A DNA stretch of 64,000 bases from Caldilineaceae bacterium. GTDB lineage: Bacteria > Chloroflexota > Anaerolineae > Caldilineales > Caldilineaceae. The notes below the pieces were generated by a model, which was given only the letters and a program-made list of their open reading frames with translations, did not search any database and was not told the origin of the DNA. The DNA is taken from assembly GCA_020846635.1 (NCBI GenBank), contig JADLDO010000028.1, forward strand, positions 124,001 to 188,000, given 5' to 3'. This document shows, one piece after another, positions 51,862 to 61,345 of the stretch. A program made the translations under genes and the position numbers. Numbering within the stretch: the first letter of the stretch is position 1; each line of letters opens with the position of its first letter.

Positions 51862-53469
51862 CTAGCGGAAGCCGGTGCTGGCGACCTTGATATAGTCGTG
51901 GAGTTGGGTATAACCGGGGGGTGGTTCGAGGATAAAGGCTTGCGGCGTATCCATGCCCGTCTGTTCGCGCTGGAATTCAAAGAAGTTCCAGGTGATGCGG
52001 CTGATCGCCTTCATGGTGCTGTTGCTGGTAAACCAATCCATCCAGCCTTTGCTATGCAGGAAGATGCTGATGACATAGGGGCCGGTGGGTCCCCAGACGA
52101 GGGCAACGTCGCTGTGGCTCTCATAGGCAAAGCCATGTTTGTGGACAATCCACGCGCTCTCAGGACGGGGCAGCCCTGCCCACACAAGTTCCTGAAATTC
52201 ATCATGGCTCATATAAAAAAGGATAGCAAGACATTCGTCGGGTGTGATGGCATCGCCAAAGGTTTCAATCAACAGCCCGCGCCCATGCGTACACTCATAG
52301 ATTGCCGCCATCGTGCGGCCCATTTCTTCGGTGGTGGTCTGCAAATTGGAATCGGGGTTGGTGTTCCAGTCGGTGCGCCGGTTGCCGGGCGTAGCAATCG
52401 GCGCAAGCTGCACTTGCGCGTCATAGCCCGATTGCATGTAGGTGCTGTGCATCCCCAGTTCGCGCATAAAGGCCGTAAAGCGCCCTGTGCCTGCTTCCAC
52501 GCTCCCATCCCCCAGGTAGCTCAACAGTTGGTTGGCGGCATGGTTATTGCTCTCGCCCAGCGCATAGTCGACCCACCGGCCCACCAGGTCGGATTCCTCA
52601 TCATCGGCGGCAATGCCGTTGGGCAGTTTTGCCATGATGGCGGAGACAATGCCGATCTTAAGTGTGGACATGCCGGAGAAGGAGACATCCGCATCCACCC
52701 GCGCTTCTTCGCCGCTGCGTAGGTCCTGGACATAGGCCGCGCCAAAACCGGGGAAGTTGAGCAAATAGGCGTCGATCTCGCGCGCCAAGTCCTCCATCGT
52801 CGGCAGCGGCGCTGGCGTTTCATCCAACGCCAGCCGTACAATGCGGTCGTCGTCGCTGATCAACGCCTCCACCAGCAGCGGAATACTCGCTTCTACATCG
52901 AGTGTCTGCCCTGGCTGTCCAGCGACCCAACTCCAATCACGGCTGTAGACTCCCACAAACCCCGGAGGCACTTTCGCACCTGCCGGGCTCCCCTCGGTCC
53001 AGCGCGGCGATGGAGCCAGTAGGCGTGCGGAGGAGGGGGGATGGTTCTGTTCCGCAGCCACCTGGGCCAACCACGCCCGCAATTTTTCGTGGTTGAGCAT
53101 AAAGCGCACAGGAATATCGCGCCGCCGTTGGTCAAAGCCTAACGCCTCGCGCACTGCAATGTCGAGGAATTCTGTCCCCTGGAGATATTGCCCTGCCTCC
53201 GAAACCATCTGATCCACATCGACCATGAAATCTACATTTTCGGGGAGCAGCACCAAGCGCGCATCGCCAAAACGCACGTCAACGGGTTGTTGGTAGATCT
53301 GGTCGATATGTTGGCGGATCTCGCTTGGGTCTTTGACGTTGCTCAAATCCATGCCGCCCAGATAGACCCCAGGCGGCACAGGAGCCGCCTCTACCTTAAA
53401 ACGGGTGTAGAGCGGAAAGAGCGCCAAGATCAAGACCAGACACAGGACAAATTGAAGAAATCGACTCAT
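51862..53469 (-). CDS. Serine hydrolase (class A beta-lactamase-like fold) with N-terminal peptidoglycan-binding-like region
   Basis: GMSTLKIGIVSAIM (SxxK), GESNNHAANQLLSYL (SNN), VHKHGFAYESHSDVALVW; N-terminal TM anchor. Confidence 0.82.
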   Translation of the reverse strand: MSRFLQFVLCLVLILALFPLYTRFKVEAAPVPPGVYLGGMDLSNVKDPSEIRQHIDQIYQQPVDVRFGDARLVLLPENVDFMVDVDQMVSEAGQYLQGTEFLDIAVREALGFDQRRRDIPVRFMLNHEKLRAWLAQVAAEQNHPPSSARLLAPSPRWTEGSPAGAKVPPGFVGVYSRDWSWVAGQPGQTLDVEASIPLLVEALISDDDRIVRLALDETPAPLPTMEDLAREIDAYLLNFPGFGAAYVQDLRSGEEARVDADVSFSGMSTLKIGIVSAIMAKLPNGIAADDEESDLVGRWVDYALGESNNHAANQLLSYLGDGSVEAGTGRFTAFMRELGMHSTYMQSGYDAQVQLAPIATPGNRRTDWNTNPDSNLQTTTEEMGRTMAAIYECTHGRGLLIETFGDAITPDECLAILFYMSHDEFQELVWAGLPRPESAWIVHKHGFAYESHSDVALVWGPTGPYVISIFLHSKGWMDWFTSNSTMKAISRITWNFFEFQREQTGMDTPQAFILEPPPGYTQLHDYIKVASTGFR

Positions 53470-53512
53470 AATTTGGATTTAGGTGCAACGTAGGATGGGG
53501 TTTCTGCTCCCC

Positions 53513-55093
53513 TTATTCCCACTCTATCGTCGCCGGTGGTTTGCTGCTAATATCATAAACCACGCGGTTCACTCCGTCTACCTCGTTGACAATGCGGTTA
53601 CTGACGCGTGCCAGCAGATCATAGGGCAGCCGCGCCCAATCTGCCGTCATAAAATCATCACTGGTGACGGCGCGCAGGGCCAGCGCGTTGCCATAGGTGC
53701 GCCCATCGCCCATGACACCGACGCTCCGCACCGGCAGCAGCACAGCAAAAACCTGGCTGGTCGAGCGATAGAGCCCGGCATGGCGCAGTTCTTCAAGAAA
53801 AATAGCGTCGGCGTGGCGCAACGTCTCCAGCCGCTCCCACGTCACCTCGCCGATGATGCGAATCGCCAGCCCTGGGCCGGGGAAGGGATGCCGCCAGACA
53901 ATCTCCTCGGGCAGCCCCAATGCCTCACCCACTGCGCGTACCTCATCCTTAAAGAGCATACGCAGCGGTTCGATCAACTGAAAACTCATATCCGCAGGCA
54001 AGCCACCGACATTGTGATGGGTCTTGATGGTGCGGGCGTGGCGTGTATCTTCATTCGAGGCTGATTCAATGACATCGGGGTAAAGCGTGCCCTGGGCCAG
54101 GAACGCCGGGGTATCGCTGCCCCATTCGATGGCTTGGCGCGCCGCCTCGGCTTCAAAGACACGGATAAAGCGGTTGCCAATCAGCTTACGCTTGCGCTCT
54201 GGGTCCTCCACCCCTGCCAGGTCGGAGAGAAAATCCTCTTTAGCATCCACCGCGGCCAGACGCATCCCCTGGTGCTGGCGGAAGGTTTCGATCACCTGTT
54301 CGGCCTCGCCCAACCGCAGCAGCCCATGATCCACAAAGACACAGGCAAGCCGGTCGCCAATGGCGCGGTGTACCAATGTCGCCGCCACCGCGCTGTCCAC
54401 GCCACCGCTCAACCCGCAGATCACATGCCCCGTTGCGCCCACCTGCTCCTGGATGCGCGCCACGCTCTCTTGGATGAAATTTCCCGGCGTCCAATCACCC
54501 TCACATTGGCAAATGCGCCGCACGAAGTTCGCCAACAGCGCCGCGCCCTGGGGGGTATGCACCACTTCGGGATGAAACTGGATGCCATAGATCTGGCGGC
54601 TCTCGTCTGCCACCGCGGCCAACGGCGAATTGTCGCTGTGGGCGATGGAAAGAAAGCCGTCGGGCAGCCGTTCGACACGGTCGCCGTGACTCATCCACAC
54701 CTGCATGGAGGCGGGCAGCCCCGCAAACAAGGGGCTGGCACTACCGGCAGAGCCACCCGTTACATTGAGCGTCGCCGACCCATATTCGCGCGCGCGTCCT
54801 GGCTGAACTTCGCCCCCCAGGGTATAGGCCAACAATTGCAGCCCATAGCAGATGCCCAAGACCGGCACACCGGCATCCAGAACAGCCGGGGGCAGCGTCG
54901 GCGCGCCCTCCTCATAGACACTGTTCGGGCTGCCCGACAGAATGATCCCCTGGGGCTTGAGCTGCGGCAGTTTGGTCTGGGCGAGATCCCACGGGATCAA
55001 CTCCGCATAGACCTGCGCCTCGCGCACACGCCGGCAAATCAACTGGCTATACTGCCCGCCATAATCCAACACCGCAATTGTTTGATGCTTCAT
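53513..55093 (-). CDS. guaA: GMP synthase (glutamine-hydrolysing)
   Basis: [98 protein letters not shown]-terminal PPATIEWE. Confidence 0.98.
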   Translation of the reverse strand: MKHQTIAVLDYGGQYSQLICRRVREAQVYAELIPWDLAQTKLPQLKPQGIILSGSPNSVYEEGAPTLPPAVLDAGVPVLGICYGLQLLAYTLGGEVQPGRAREYGSATLNVTGGSAGSASPLFAGLPASMQVWMSHGDRVERLPDGFLSIAHSDNSPLAAVADESRQIYGIQFHPEVVHTPQGAALLANFVRRICQCEGDWTPGNFIQESVARIQEQVGATGHVICGLSGGVDSAVAATLVHRAIGDRLACVFVDHGLLRLGEAEQVIETFRQHQGMRLAAVDAKEDFLSDLAGVEDPERKRKLIGNRFIRVFEAEAARQAIEWGSDTPAFLAQGTLYPDVIESASNEDTRHARTIKTHHNVGGLPADMSFQLIEPLRMLFKDEVRAVGEALGLPEEIVWRHPFPGPGLAIRIIGEVTWERLETLRHADAIFLEELRHAGLYRSTSQVFAVLLPVRSVGVMGDGRTYGNALALRAVTSDDFMTADWARLPYDLLARVSNRIVNEVDGVNRVVYDISSKPPATIEWE

Positions 55094-55114
55094 CCACGCG
55101 ACTCCCGTGTTTGT

Positions 55115-57151
55115 TTATGGCTGTTGAAGATCGATCCAATATTCATAAGGTGCGGCTTCCATCATGACGGGCGCGGCCCCACTGATGGCGATCACCGCGC
55201 TGCGCCCCGCGCCCAGCCCCGGCACTGGCAGCGATACGCGCCCCTGCGCGTCTACCTCGGCGCGCTCGATTCCGGTCAACGTTCCATTTTCCAATGTCAA
55301 TAGCTGGACAATCCAATCCTGGCGCAGTTGGTTGTCGGTAAAGAGCCACCCTTCGCTCTCCCAGCCATCTGCGCCCTGCTCAAAATCGCTGGCATACTCA
55401 ATGGCAGGGATGGCAATCTCCTTGACAAAGAGGCCGCGACGATTGAGCGCATCATCCGTTACATATTCAAAACGCACAGCCACTTCTTCCCCGGCATAGG
55501 CGGACAAGTCGAAGCGTTCTGTGCGCCATCCATCGCTGCTGCCCGTGTAGCCAGGCCCTAGCGCATTGCTGCTGTCGCTCTCTAGGGTTGAGCTTCCCGG
55601 CAGAATTGTCCATGTCTCTCCGTCGCGGCTGGCCGCGACATAGGCAAAATCATAGCCCTGTTCAATCTCCCACCAAAGCCCTGCCGTCATCTCTATCGGC
55701 GTCCCTGCTGGCAGGCTGCTCAGGTCAAAATGGCGCGTCAGCCGGACATCAGAGTTATCGCCCCGGTTGCTCCACCAGAAATAACGCGGCGTCGTCGATT
55801 GCAGATCGGCCAGTTGCGTCATCGCGTCGCCTCGAAAATGAAAGACGAGATCCCCTTCCCCTTCCAAGAGCAGATAATCTGTGCCATAGTTGGCGACAGT
55901 GCTCTGGCGCAGCACAGTGGGATACTCGTCATAGGAGGCGTCCACGGGCGGCTGCTCCTGGTTGAAAGAGCGATAGCCATACAGTCCTTCACGCCCCAAA
56001 GCATCCGGGTCATCCACGTAGTTAGCAACGACCCAATCCGCAAACAGGTCATCAAAGGTTATGCCGCTTTCGGTCGCGGCCAAGACGTCATCGAAGCCGA
56101 GAATGCCATTGGCAGGATGGGCGACGAGCGCGCGCGTCAATTCCGGGCCAAAGCGTTGGGCGAAATAGGCCATAAAGAGATAGGCCGCGCCATAATGGGC
56201 ATTGTTGCCCGCGGAACCAATGCCCCAGCTATTCAACTGGGTATCCGGCACCCGAATGAAATCTCGCGAGAAGGTGATTGTGGGGCCAAAGCCTGCTACA
56301 TCCTGGGCAAACTCGCTCAGCCCTTCATTGACCCATGTTTCCTCATTGCGATCCGTATGCCAATGAACCATGTGCTGAAATTCATGCGCCAACACGGTAT
56401 CGTAACTTTGAGCGCTCGCACCAAACAGGCCGGTGGCCCAATCCAGGTCGATGTAGAACATCTCTTTCTCATTGGAGTGGGGCTGGGCCAAGCGGCTGTA
56501 TTCGTCGCTGCTGGAGTAGTAGCCGGCAATGCCGCTGCCCAGCCCCCTGGCATGTAGGATGTGCAAGCGCGGGTCATTGTCGACGCCAGGCTTCCATTCG
56601 CTGCCAAAGAAGGCGCGCAGCGAAGGATAGCTTTGCGTGCTAAAGCGATCCACAGCCTCCACCATGCGGTTTACATCGACGCGTTGACCGGCCTCGACCC
56701 AGACATAAGCCACGTCGGTTTTGTGGATCAATTCGGCGGTAACGGTGAAATTGGTGCCATTGCCCATATTATGCGCCCAGAACTCAAGGCGATCCCCGAC
56801 GTTGTAATCGGGCGTGCGCTCATTAACGACGAGAGGGATCTCGCCCAACTCCGGCTTGAAGCGCATGGCAAGATCGCGCACATCGCGCGCCGGTGCAACC
56901 ACCACAGCCATCTGTTCGGCAGTAGACAGCTTGACCAGTTCATCGGTCGAAAGGAGCGGCGGCGTGGCAACAGGAACCGGCTGGAGCAGCCCACCGCCAG
57001 GATCAGCGCCCAGGTAACGCGTGGGGGTTGCGACCGGACGCAGCGGATCAGATTGGAGGCCCCAGCGCAGGGTACATGCGCCCAGAAGCAGCGCCACCCA
57101 TACGATGCCGACTGCCAATCCTACGTTACGTGTCTGTTTCATCAAATCCAT
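55115..57151 (-). CDS. Secreted zinc metallopeptidase-like lipoprotein with C-terminal adhesion-type domain (immune inhibitor A-like)
   Basis: LLGACTLRWG lipobox; VLAHEFQHMVHWHTDRNEETWVNEGLSEFAQD (HExxH...E); repeated MAM/jellyroll-like segments. Confidence 0.82.
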   Translation of the reverse strand: MDLMKQTRNVGLAVGIVWVALLLGACTLRWGLQSDPLRPVATPTRYLGADPGGGLLQPVPVATPPLLSTDELVKLSTAEQMAVVVAPARDVRDLAMRFKPELGEIPLVVNERTPDYNVGDRLEFWAHNMGNGTNFTVTAELIHKTDVAYVWVEAGQRVDVNRMVEAVDRFSTQSYPSLRAFFGSEWKPGVDNDPRLHILHARGLGSGIAGYYSSSDEYSRLAQPHSNEKEMFYIDLDWATGLFGASAQSYDTVLAHEFQHMVHWHTDRNEETWVNEGLSEFAQDVAGFGPTITFSRDFIRVPDTQLNSWGIGSAGNNAHYGAAYLFMAYFAQRFGPELTRALVAHPANGILGFDDVLAATESGITFDDLFADWVVANYVDDPDALGREGLYGYRSFNQEQPPVDASYDEYPTVLRQSTVANYGTDYLLLEGEGDLVFHFRGDAMTQLADLQSTTPRYFWWSNRGDNSDVRLTRHFDLSSLPAGTPIEMTAGLWWEIEQGYDFAYVAASRDGETWTILPGSSTLESDSSNALGPGYTGSSDGWRTERFDLSAYAGEEVAVRFEYVTDDALNRRGLFVKEIAIPAIEYASDFEQGADGWESEGWLFTDNQLRQDWIVQLLTLENGTLTGIERAEVDAQGRVSLPVPGLGAGRSAVIAISGAAPVMMEAAPYEYWIDLQQP

Positions 57152-57260
57152 ACTCTAGCTTGGATCCCTGCCGGTGCAGGCCCATCCTCTAGCGATTGTA
57201 TCACAACTGTCCATAATGATGGTTCTGAAAGAAGAATTCACCGGCGCGGGTGGGGTTTCC

Positions 57261-60200
57261 CTACTCCGCCCGCAGCCGCCAAAGGCCAACGCTGCATGTG
57301 GCGCTGTCGCCCACGACCAGGTTGACAAAGCCATCCTCGCGGAAGCTCGTCGCCACTCCCATTGGATTGACGAAGGCATCCGCATAGCCCAACTGCCCCA
57401 CAGGTTGGCCGCTTGGAGCCAAGTAGAGGACCGTACGCCGTACCGGATCGCTCAGGAAAAAACCAGAGCCATCGGGTAGCCCGGCCAACTGTGGCCCCGT
57501 CAAGGTACTGGTGCGGTCGCTCACAGGCACGCTGCCCATCACATCCAGCCGCCACAGCCGCCCATGATCTGCCGCAATCGTCCACCACTGGTCGCCCAGT
57601 GCCAGCACATCCACCGGCTGCCCCTGCCCCACGGCTGTCTCCAGCCCGCCATATTGGGTCAGGAATGAGCCGTTGCCATCCAACAGGGCCACGCGTGCGC
57701 CGCCTGTGTCTGCTACGGCAATGTTGCCCGCTCGATCCACTGCCAGCCCGCGTGGACGATAGAAGCTCGTCCCCAACACCAACGCCGCCGCTTCACCCGT
57801 TGCCCGGTCGATGCGAAAAATGCTCTGCGCCATCGCGTCCAGCACCAGCAATGCGCCATGCGGGTCAATCGCCACGTCCACCGGCTCTTGAAATTCGGGC
57901 AGCGCATAGCTGGTGACCCGCGTGCCATCGTCCAGCCGCATTTCTACGACGCGGCGATTTTCGCTATCGGCGACATAGATGCGCCCATTCTCAGCATCCA
58001 GCGCAACCCCGCGCGGCGAAGCAAACTGTGTGTCGCCCGCGCCACAGCCATTTGCCACGCTCCACTCTGGATCGGCGATGAGCAGCGGCAGCGATGTAGG
58101 GGGCAAGCTGTGCGTGGGCTGGTAAGGCTCCAGATTGGCGGACAGGGCAAAATCGTCATTCCCCAGGCGCGCATCGATCAATTCCGGGGCCAGCGGCAGC
58201 GGCAGATCGGAGAGGGTGACAGGGGCCTGGCTGGGCAAGAGATAGCGACCAGCCAACAGCAGCGGCCCGCTGCCTGGCGGCTGCCAGAGCACGCGCAGGT
58301 CGGATGTATTGGCGGGCGCATAACGCAGATCAATCGTGTGCCAGCCCTTTTCGAGATAGACGCCTGCCTGGCTATAGCCTGGCCCACTTGCCAAATCGGT
58401 GGGAGGCTGGTGGATCAGCGTCTCGCGCCCATTCAAAAGCAGCGTCACAGGCCCATTCGCCGTGACGGCAAAGAAGTATTCCCCAGCACGCGCCGCCGCC
58501 AATTTGCCTGTCCAATGCACGCTGTAGGGGAGCGGCAGATCGACGGGCGTACCCAATACCATATCCTTGCGCGTTGTCAGCGTCGGGCCATCCCAGGTGT
58601 TGCCCGCATAGTAGGTGCCGATCAGGCCAATATTGGGCAGCGGCGGGCTATAGAAGTGCGTGCGCGGGATCTCCTGCGGCTGACCACCGGGGGGCGTCCA
58701 GCGCAGCGCCCAATCTGCCGCGGGCGTGCTGGTGCGATAGCGCAAGGTCATTTGGTAAGCTCCCTGGGCCAATTTCTCCGGCTTCTCAACCAAGCCCAAC
58801 GAGCTGTCCAAGACCAGGTTGCCATCCAACTGCAAGTTGATGATCGGCGCATCCGCCCCTGTTGCACTACTCGATTGCAGACCGGCGATCTCAAAGAAGT
58901 AAGTGCCTGCGCTGGGGACTAACAGCGACCCTTCCCACACGACACTAAATGGGGCATCTAGCGGCGGCTCGCTGCCCCAGGCAAAGCGCAGCGGCCCATC
59001 CATGCGCGTCTCCAGCGCGGTTCCTGTGACCTCTGCACCGGCATAATAGCGCCCCACCAACCCTTGATGCGAAAGCACATCGGTCAAGGGAATCTGGATG
59101 ACCAAGAAGAGCGTGGGGCCCACGCGGTCGGTCGGCTCGGCGTGCATTTGTGCCGTGGGATAGAGCTGGCGCAACAGTTCGATGACTGGCTGATTCTCCA
59201 GCGCGACCAGATAAAAGAGATCGCCGGTGGGCGTGGTGGAAGGGAGCAGATCGCGACCGGGGTCGAAGGGGCGCACCTGCCCGCTTTGCTGTGCCGAACC
59301 GAGAAGCAGCCGCGTGGCGGGGTGGTTGAGCGCGGCAGGAGGCACATAGAAGATGGGTGCGTTCTCTCCCTGCTGCGTGCATGGATTATCTGTTGCTTCT
59401 GCGCGCAAGCAGTTGGCGAGATATTGGCCGATTGCCACCTCGGTTTCGCTTTGGGCGGTTGCCCCGGCGCGCCCCAACTGTCCCATCAGCGCCAACGTCC
59501 CGCGCCCCGCCAGCAGGGCCAGCGCCAGCAGCGCCACCGTCACGGTGCGCGGCAGCGGCCAGAAGATCGACCAGGCGCGGTCAAAGGCAGTGAGCCATTG
59601 GTCGGCGGCGAAGCCAATCGCCAGCGTCACAAAGGGTAGGAGCGGCAGCCACGCCTCGGCAGCGCTCACAATCGGCAAGGTCAGCAGAGTCGCGGGTGCT
59701 GTCGCCGAAACCAGCCCCGACGCCACCATCGGTGGGATCACGACCAACAGCGCCACTGCATACAACAGCAGCCCCATCGCCACAACCGCGGCCCGCGGCT
59801 GGCGTGCCCAACGCAGCAGCGCAGCCAACCCCGCTAGCGCCAACGCCGCCGACCAGGGCGGCAGCAATGGATGGCGCATGAAATAGTCCAGGGTCGCGCC
59901 ACCGCTGTCCAGCAGCCCTGCCACCAGGGACAACGGCCCAACCGCAGCAGTGCCCGCAGCTATGGGTTCCACCAGCAGCGCCGAACGCCACAAGGGCAAA
60001 GCGAAGGGCAGCCCCACCGTCAAGGCACAGCCCACCAATACGGCTGCCTGGTCGATAAGACCGCGGCGGCTTCCGCTCTCTGTCTGCCCCGGCATCTGCC
60101 CTTGCGCCCACCAGGCCGCGCCGCCCAACAGCACCAGCCACGCCACGGTCGCGCCCCACAGCGGCAGCGGCTGCATCAACAACAGGCCGAGCGTGATGCC

Positions 60201-61151
60201 GGTGAGTCCCCATGAGCGATGGCTGGGACGCAGCAGCGCGCGCCCCGCCATGCCCAATACCAGCGCCAGCAGCAGCGGTGCTGCGCTCCACACACTGCCC
60301 AGGCGGCTGCTCCACACGGCCCAGGGCAGCAGCGCCATCACCAAGAGCGTGACCAGCGCACCCGCGGGTTTCATGTAGGTACGCGCCGCCCAATAGATGA
60401 CGGGCAGCGTGAACGAGCCGAGGATCGCACTCGCCCAACGCAGCGCGCCCACACTCTCGCCCGTATAGCTGTAAATGGCCCTGGTGAGCAAGGCAAACAG
60501 GCTCAACGCCTCGGCATGGAAGCCCTGGGGCCAGCCCCCCTCGACCAGCCGCAGTGCTAAAACACATTCCACGTCGATGCAGGTTGCGGGGAGCGAAGTC
60601 AAGTGCCAGACGCGCAGCAAGACGCCCACGCCCAGCAGGATCGCCACCAAGATTAAATTGAGGGGATGATGCCAAGCAGAGAGAAAAGGCGTGGGGTCGG
60701 CAGGTTGGTCAGGGTCGTCAAGCGCATAGCGCACATAGTTGCCTGCGGCATCGACACGCCAACGAAAGGCCGGTGCCGGGTAGATTTCCACGCGCCCCGG
60801 CCAAAATAATCCCACCAGCAGCGCCAGCACGCCCACAGCCCACAGGCTGTTGCCCAGCCATCCCGCCCAGCTTTGCGTACCCCACAGGGACAGCAAAAGC
60901 GTTGCAGCAGCGCCACAGGCAAAACCTGTGCCAAAGAGGATGCGGCCCCACAAGGGCCATTGGCGTTGTCCACCACTCGAAGCAAAAGGGGCAAAGGGGC
61001 CTATGTGCCAGGCAAAAAGGAGCGCGCCAACCAGGGCGACCAGCAGCCCATCGCGCAGGCGATAGGTGGCAAAGCCATCGCCCCCCGCAATCAGCCCAAA
61101 ACCATACCACGCCAGGCCAAAGCCCAGCGTTAACCAAAGCAGTCTACGCAC
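57261..61151 (-). CDS. Multidomain membrane protein: GT39/ArnT-like N-terminus, two PA14-like domains, C-terminal NHL beta-propeller
   Basis: About 12 TM segments; GLVGRYYAGAEVTG...GTYFFEIAGLQSS and GLIGTYYAGNTWDG...GEYFFAVTANGPVTLLLNG (PA14-like); FASPRGVALDAENGRIYVADSENRRVVE (NHL). Confidence 0.8.
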   Translation of the reverse strand: MRRLLWLTLGFGLAWYGFGLIAGGDGFATYRLRDGLLVALVGALLFAWHIGPFAPFASSGGQRQWPLWGRILFGTGFACGAAATLLLSLWGTQSWAGWLGNSLWAVGVLALLVGLFWPGRVEIYPAPAFRWRVDAAGNYVRYALDDPDQPADPTPFLSAWHHPLNLILVAILLGVGVLLRVWHLTSLPATCIDVECVLALRLVEGGWPQGFHAEALSLFALLTRAIYSYTGESVGALRWASAILGSFTLPVIYWAARTYMKPAGALVTLLVMALLPWAVWSSRLGSVWSAAPLLLALVLGMAGRALLRPSHRSWGLTGITLGLLLMQPLPLWGATVAWLVLLGGAAWWAQGQMPGQTESGSRRGLIDQAAVLVGCALTVGLPFALPLWRSALLVEPIAAGTAAVGPLSLVAGLLDSGGATLDYFMRHPLLPPWSAALALAGLAALLRWARQPRAAVVAMGLLLYAVALLVVIPPMVASGLVSATAPATLLTLPIVSAAEAWLPLLPFVTLAIGFAADQWLTAFDRAWSIFWPLPRTVTVALLALALLAGRGTLALMGQLGRAGATAQSETEVAIGQYLANCLRAEATDNPCTQQGENAPIFYVPPAALNHPATRLLLGSAQQSGQVRPFDPGRDLLPSTTPTGDLFYLVALENQPVIELLRQLYPTAQMHAEPTDRVGPTLFLVIQIPLTDVLSHQGLVGRYYAGAEVTGTALETRMDGPLRFAWGSEPPLDAPFSVVWEGSLLVPSAGTYFFEIAGLQSSSATGADAPIINLQLDGNLVLDSSLGLVEKPEKLAQGAYQMTLRYRTSTPAADWALRWTPPGGQPQEIPRTHFYSPPLPNIGLIGTYYAGNTWDGPTLTTRKDMVLGTPVDLPLPYSVHWTGKLAAARAGEYFFAVTANGPVTLLLNGRETLIHQPPTDLASGPGYSQAGVYLEKGWHTIDLRYAPANTSDLRVLWQPPGSGPLLLAGRYLLPSQAPVTLSDLPLPLAPELIDARLGNDDFALSANLEPYQPTHSLPPTSLPLLIADPEWSVANGCGAGDTQFASPRGVALDAENGRIYVADSENRRVVEMRLDDGTRVTSYALPEFQEPVDVAIDPHGALLVLDAMAQSIFRIDRATGEAAALVLGTSFYRPRGLAVDRAGNIAVADTGGARVALLDGNGSFLTQYGGLETAVGQGQPVDVLALGDQWWTIAADHGRLWRLDVMGSVPVSDRTSTLTGPQLAGLPDGSGFFLSDPVRRTVLYLAPSGQPVGQLGYADAFVNPMGVATSFREDGFVNLVVGDSATCSVGLWRLRAE

Positions 61152-61345
61152 GCAAGATAGTACCTGTTGTTATCATACAGTCACGGTACAATTTGGAACC
61201 TACAAGTAAGATGACACCGTAGGGGCTGTGCCTCTGTGCCAGCCCTTCTGCCATCTGGCCTCTCGACGATCTCATTCTATCACAGCTAACAGATGACTGG
61301 TTGACCCATGCTTGCAGCAGGTGACATCTGGAAAAGGTGACAGCA

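Noticed and set aside
54134-55303. 389-aa plus-strand ORF
   Set aside because: Antisense to guaA, which is unambiguous.
57858-60675. Large ORFs 57858-58922 (+) and 59581-60675 (-)
   Set aside because: Both overlap the PA14/NHL fusion gene in other frames; no family motifs.
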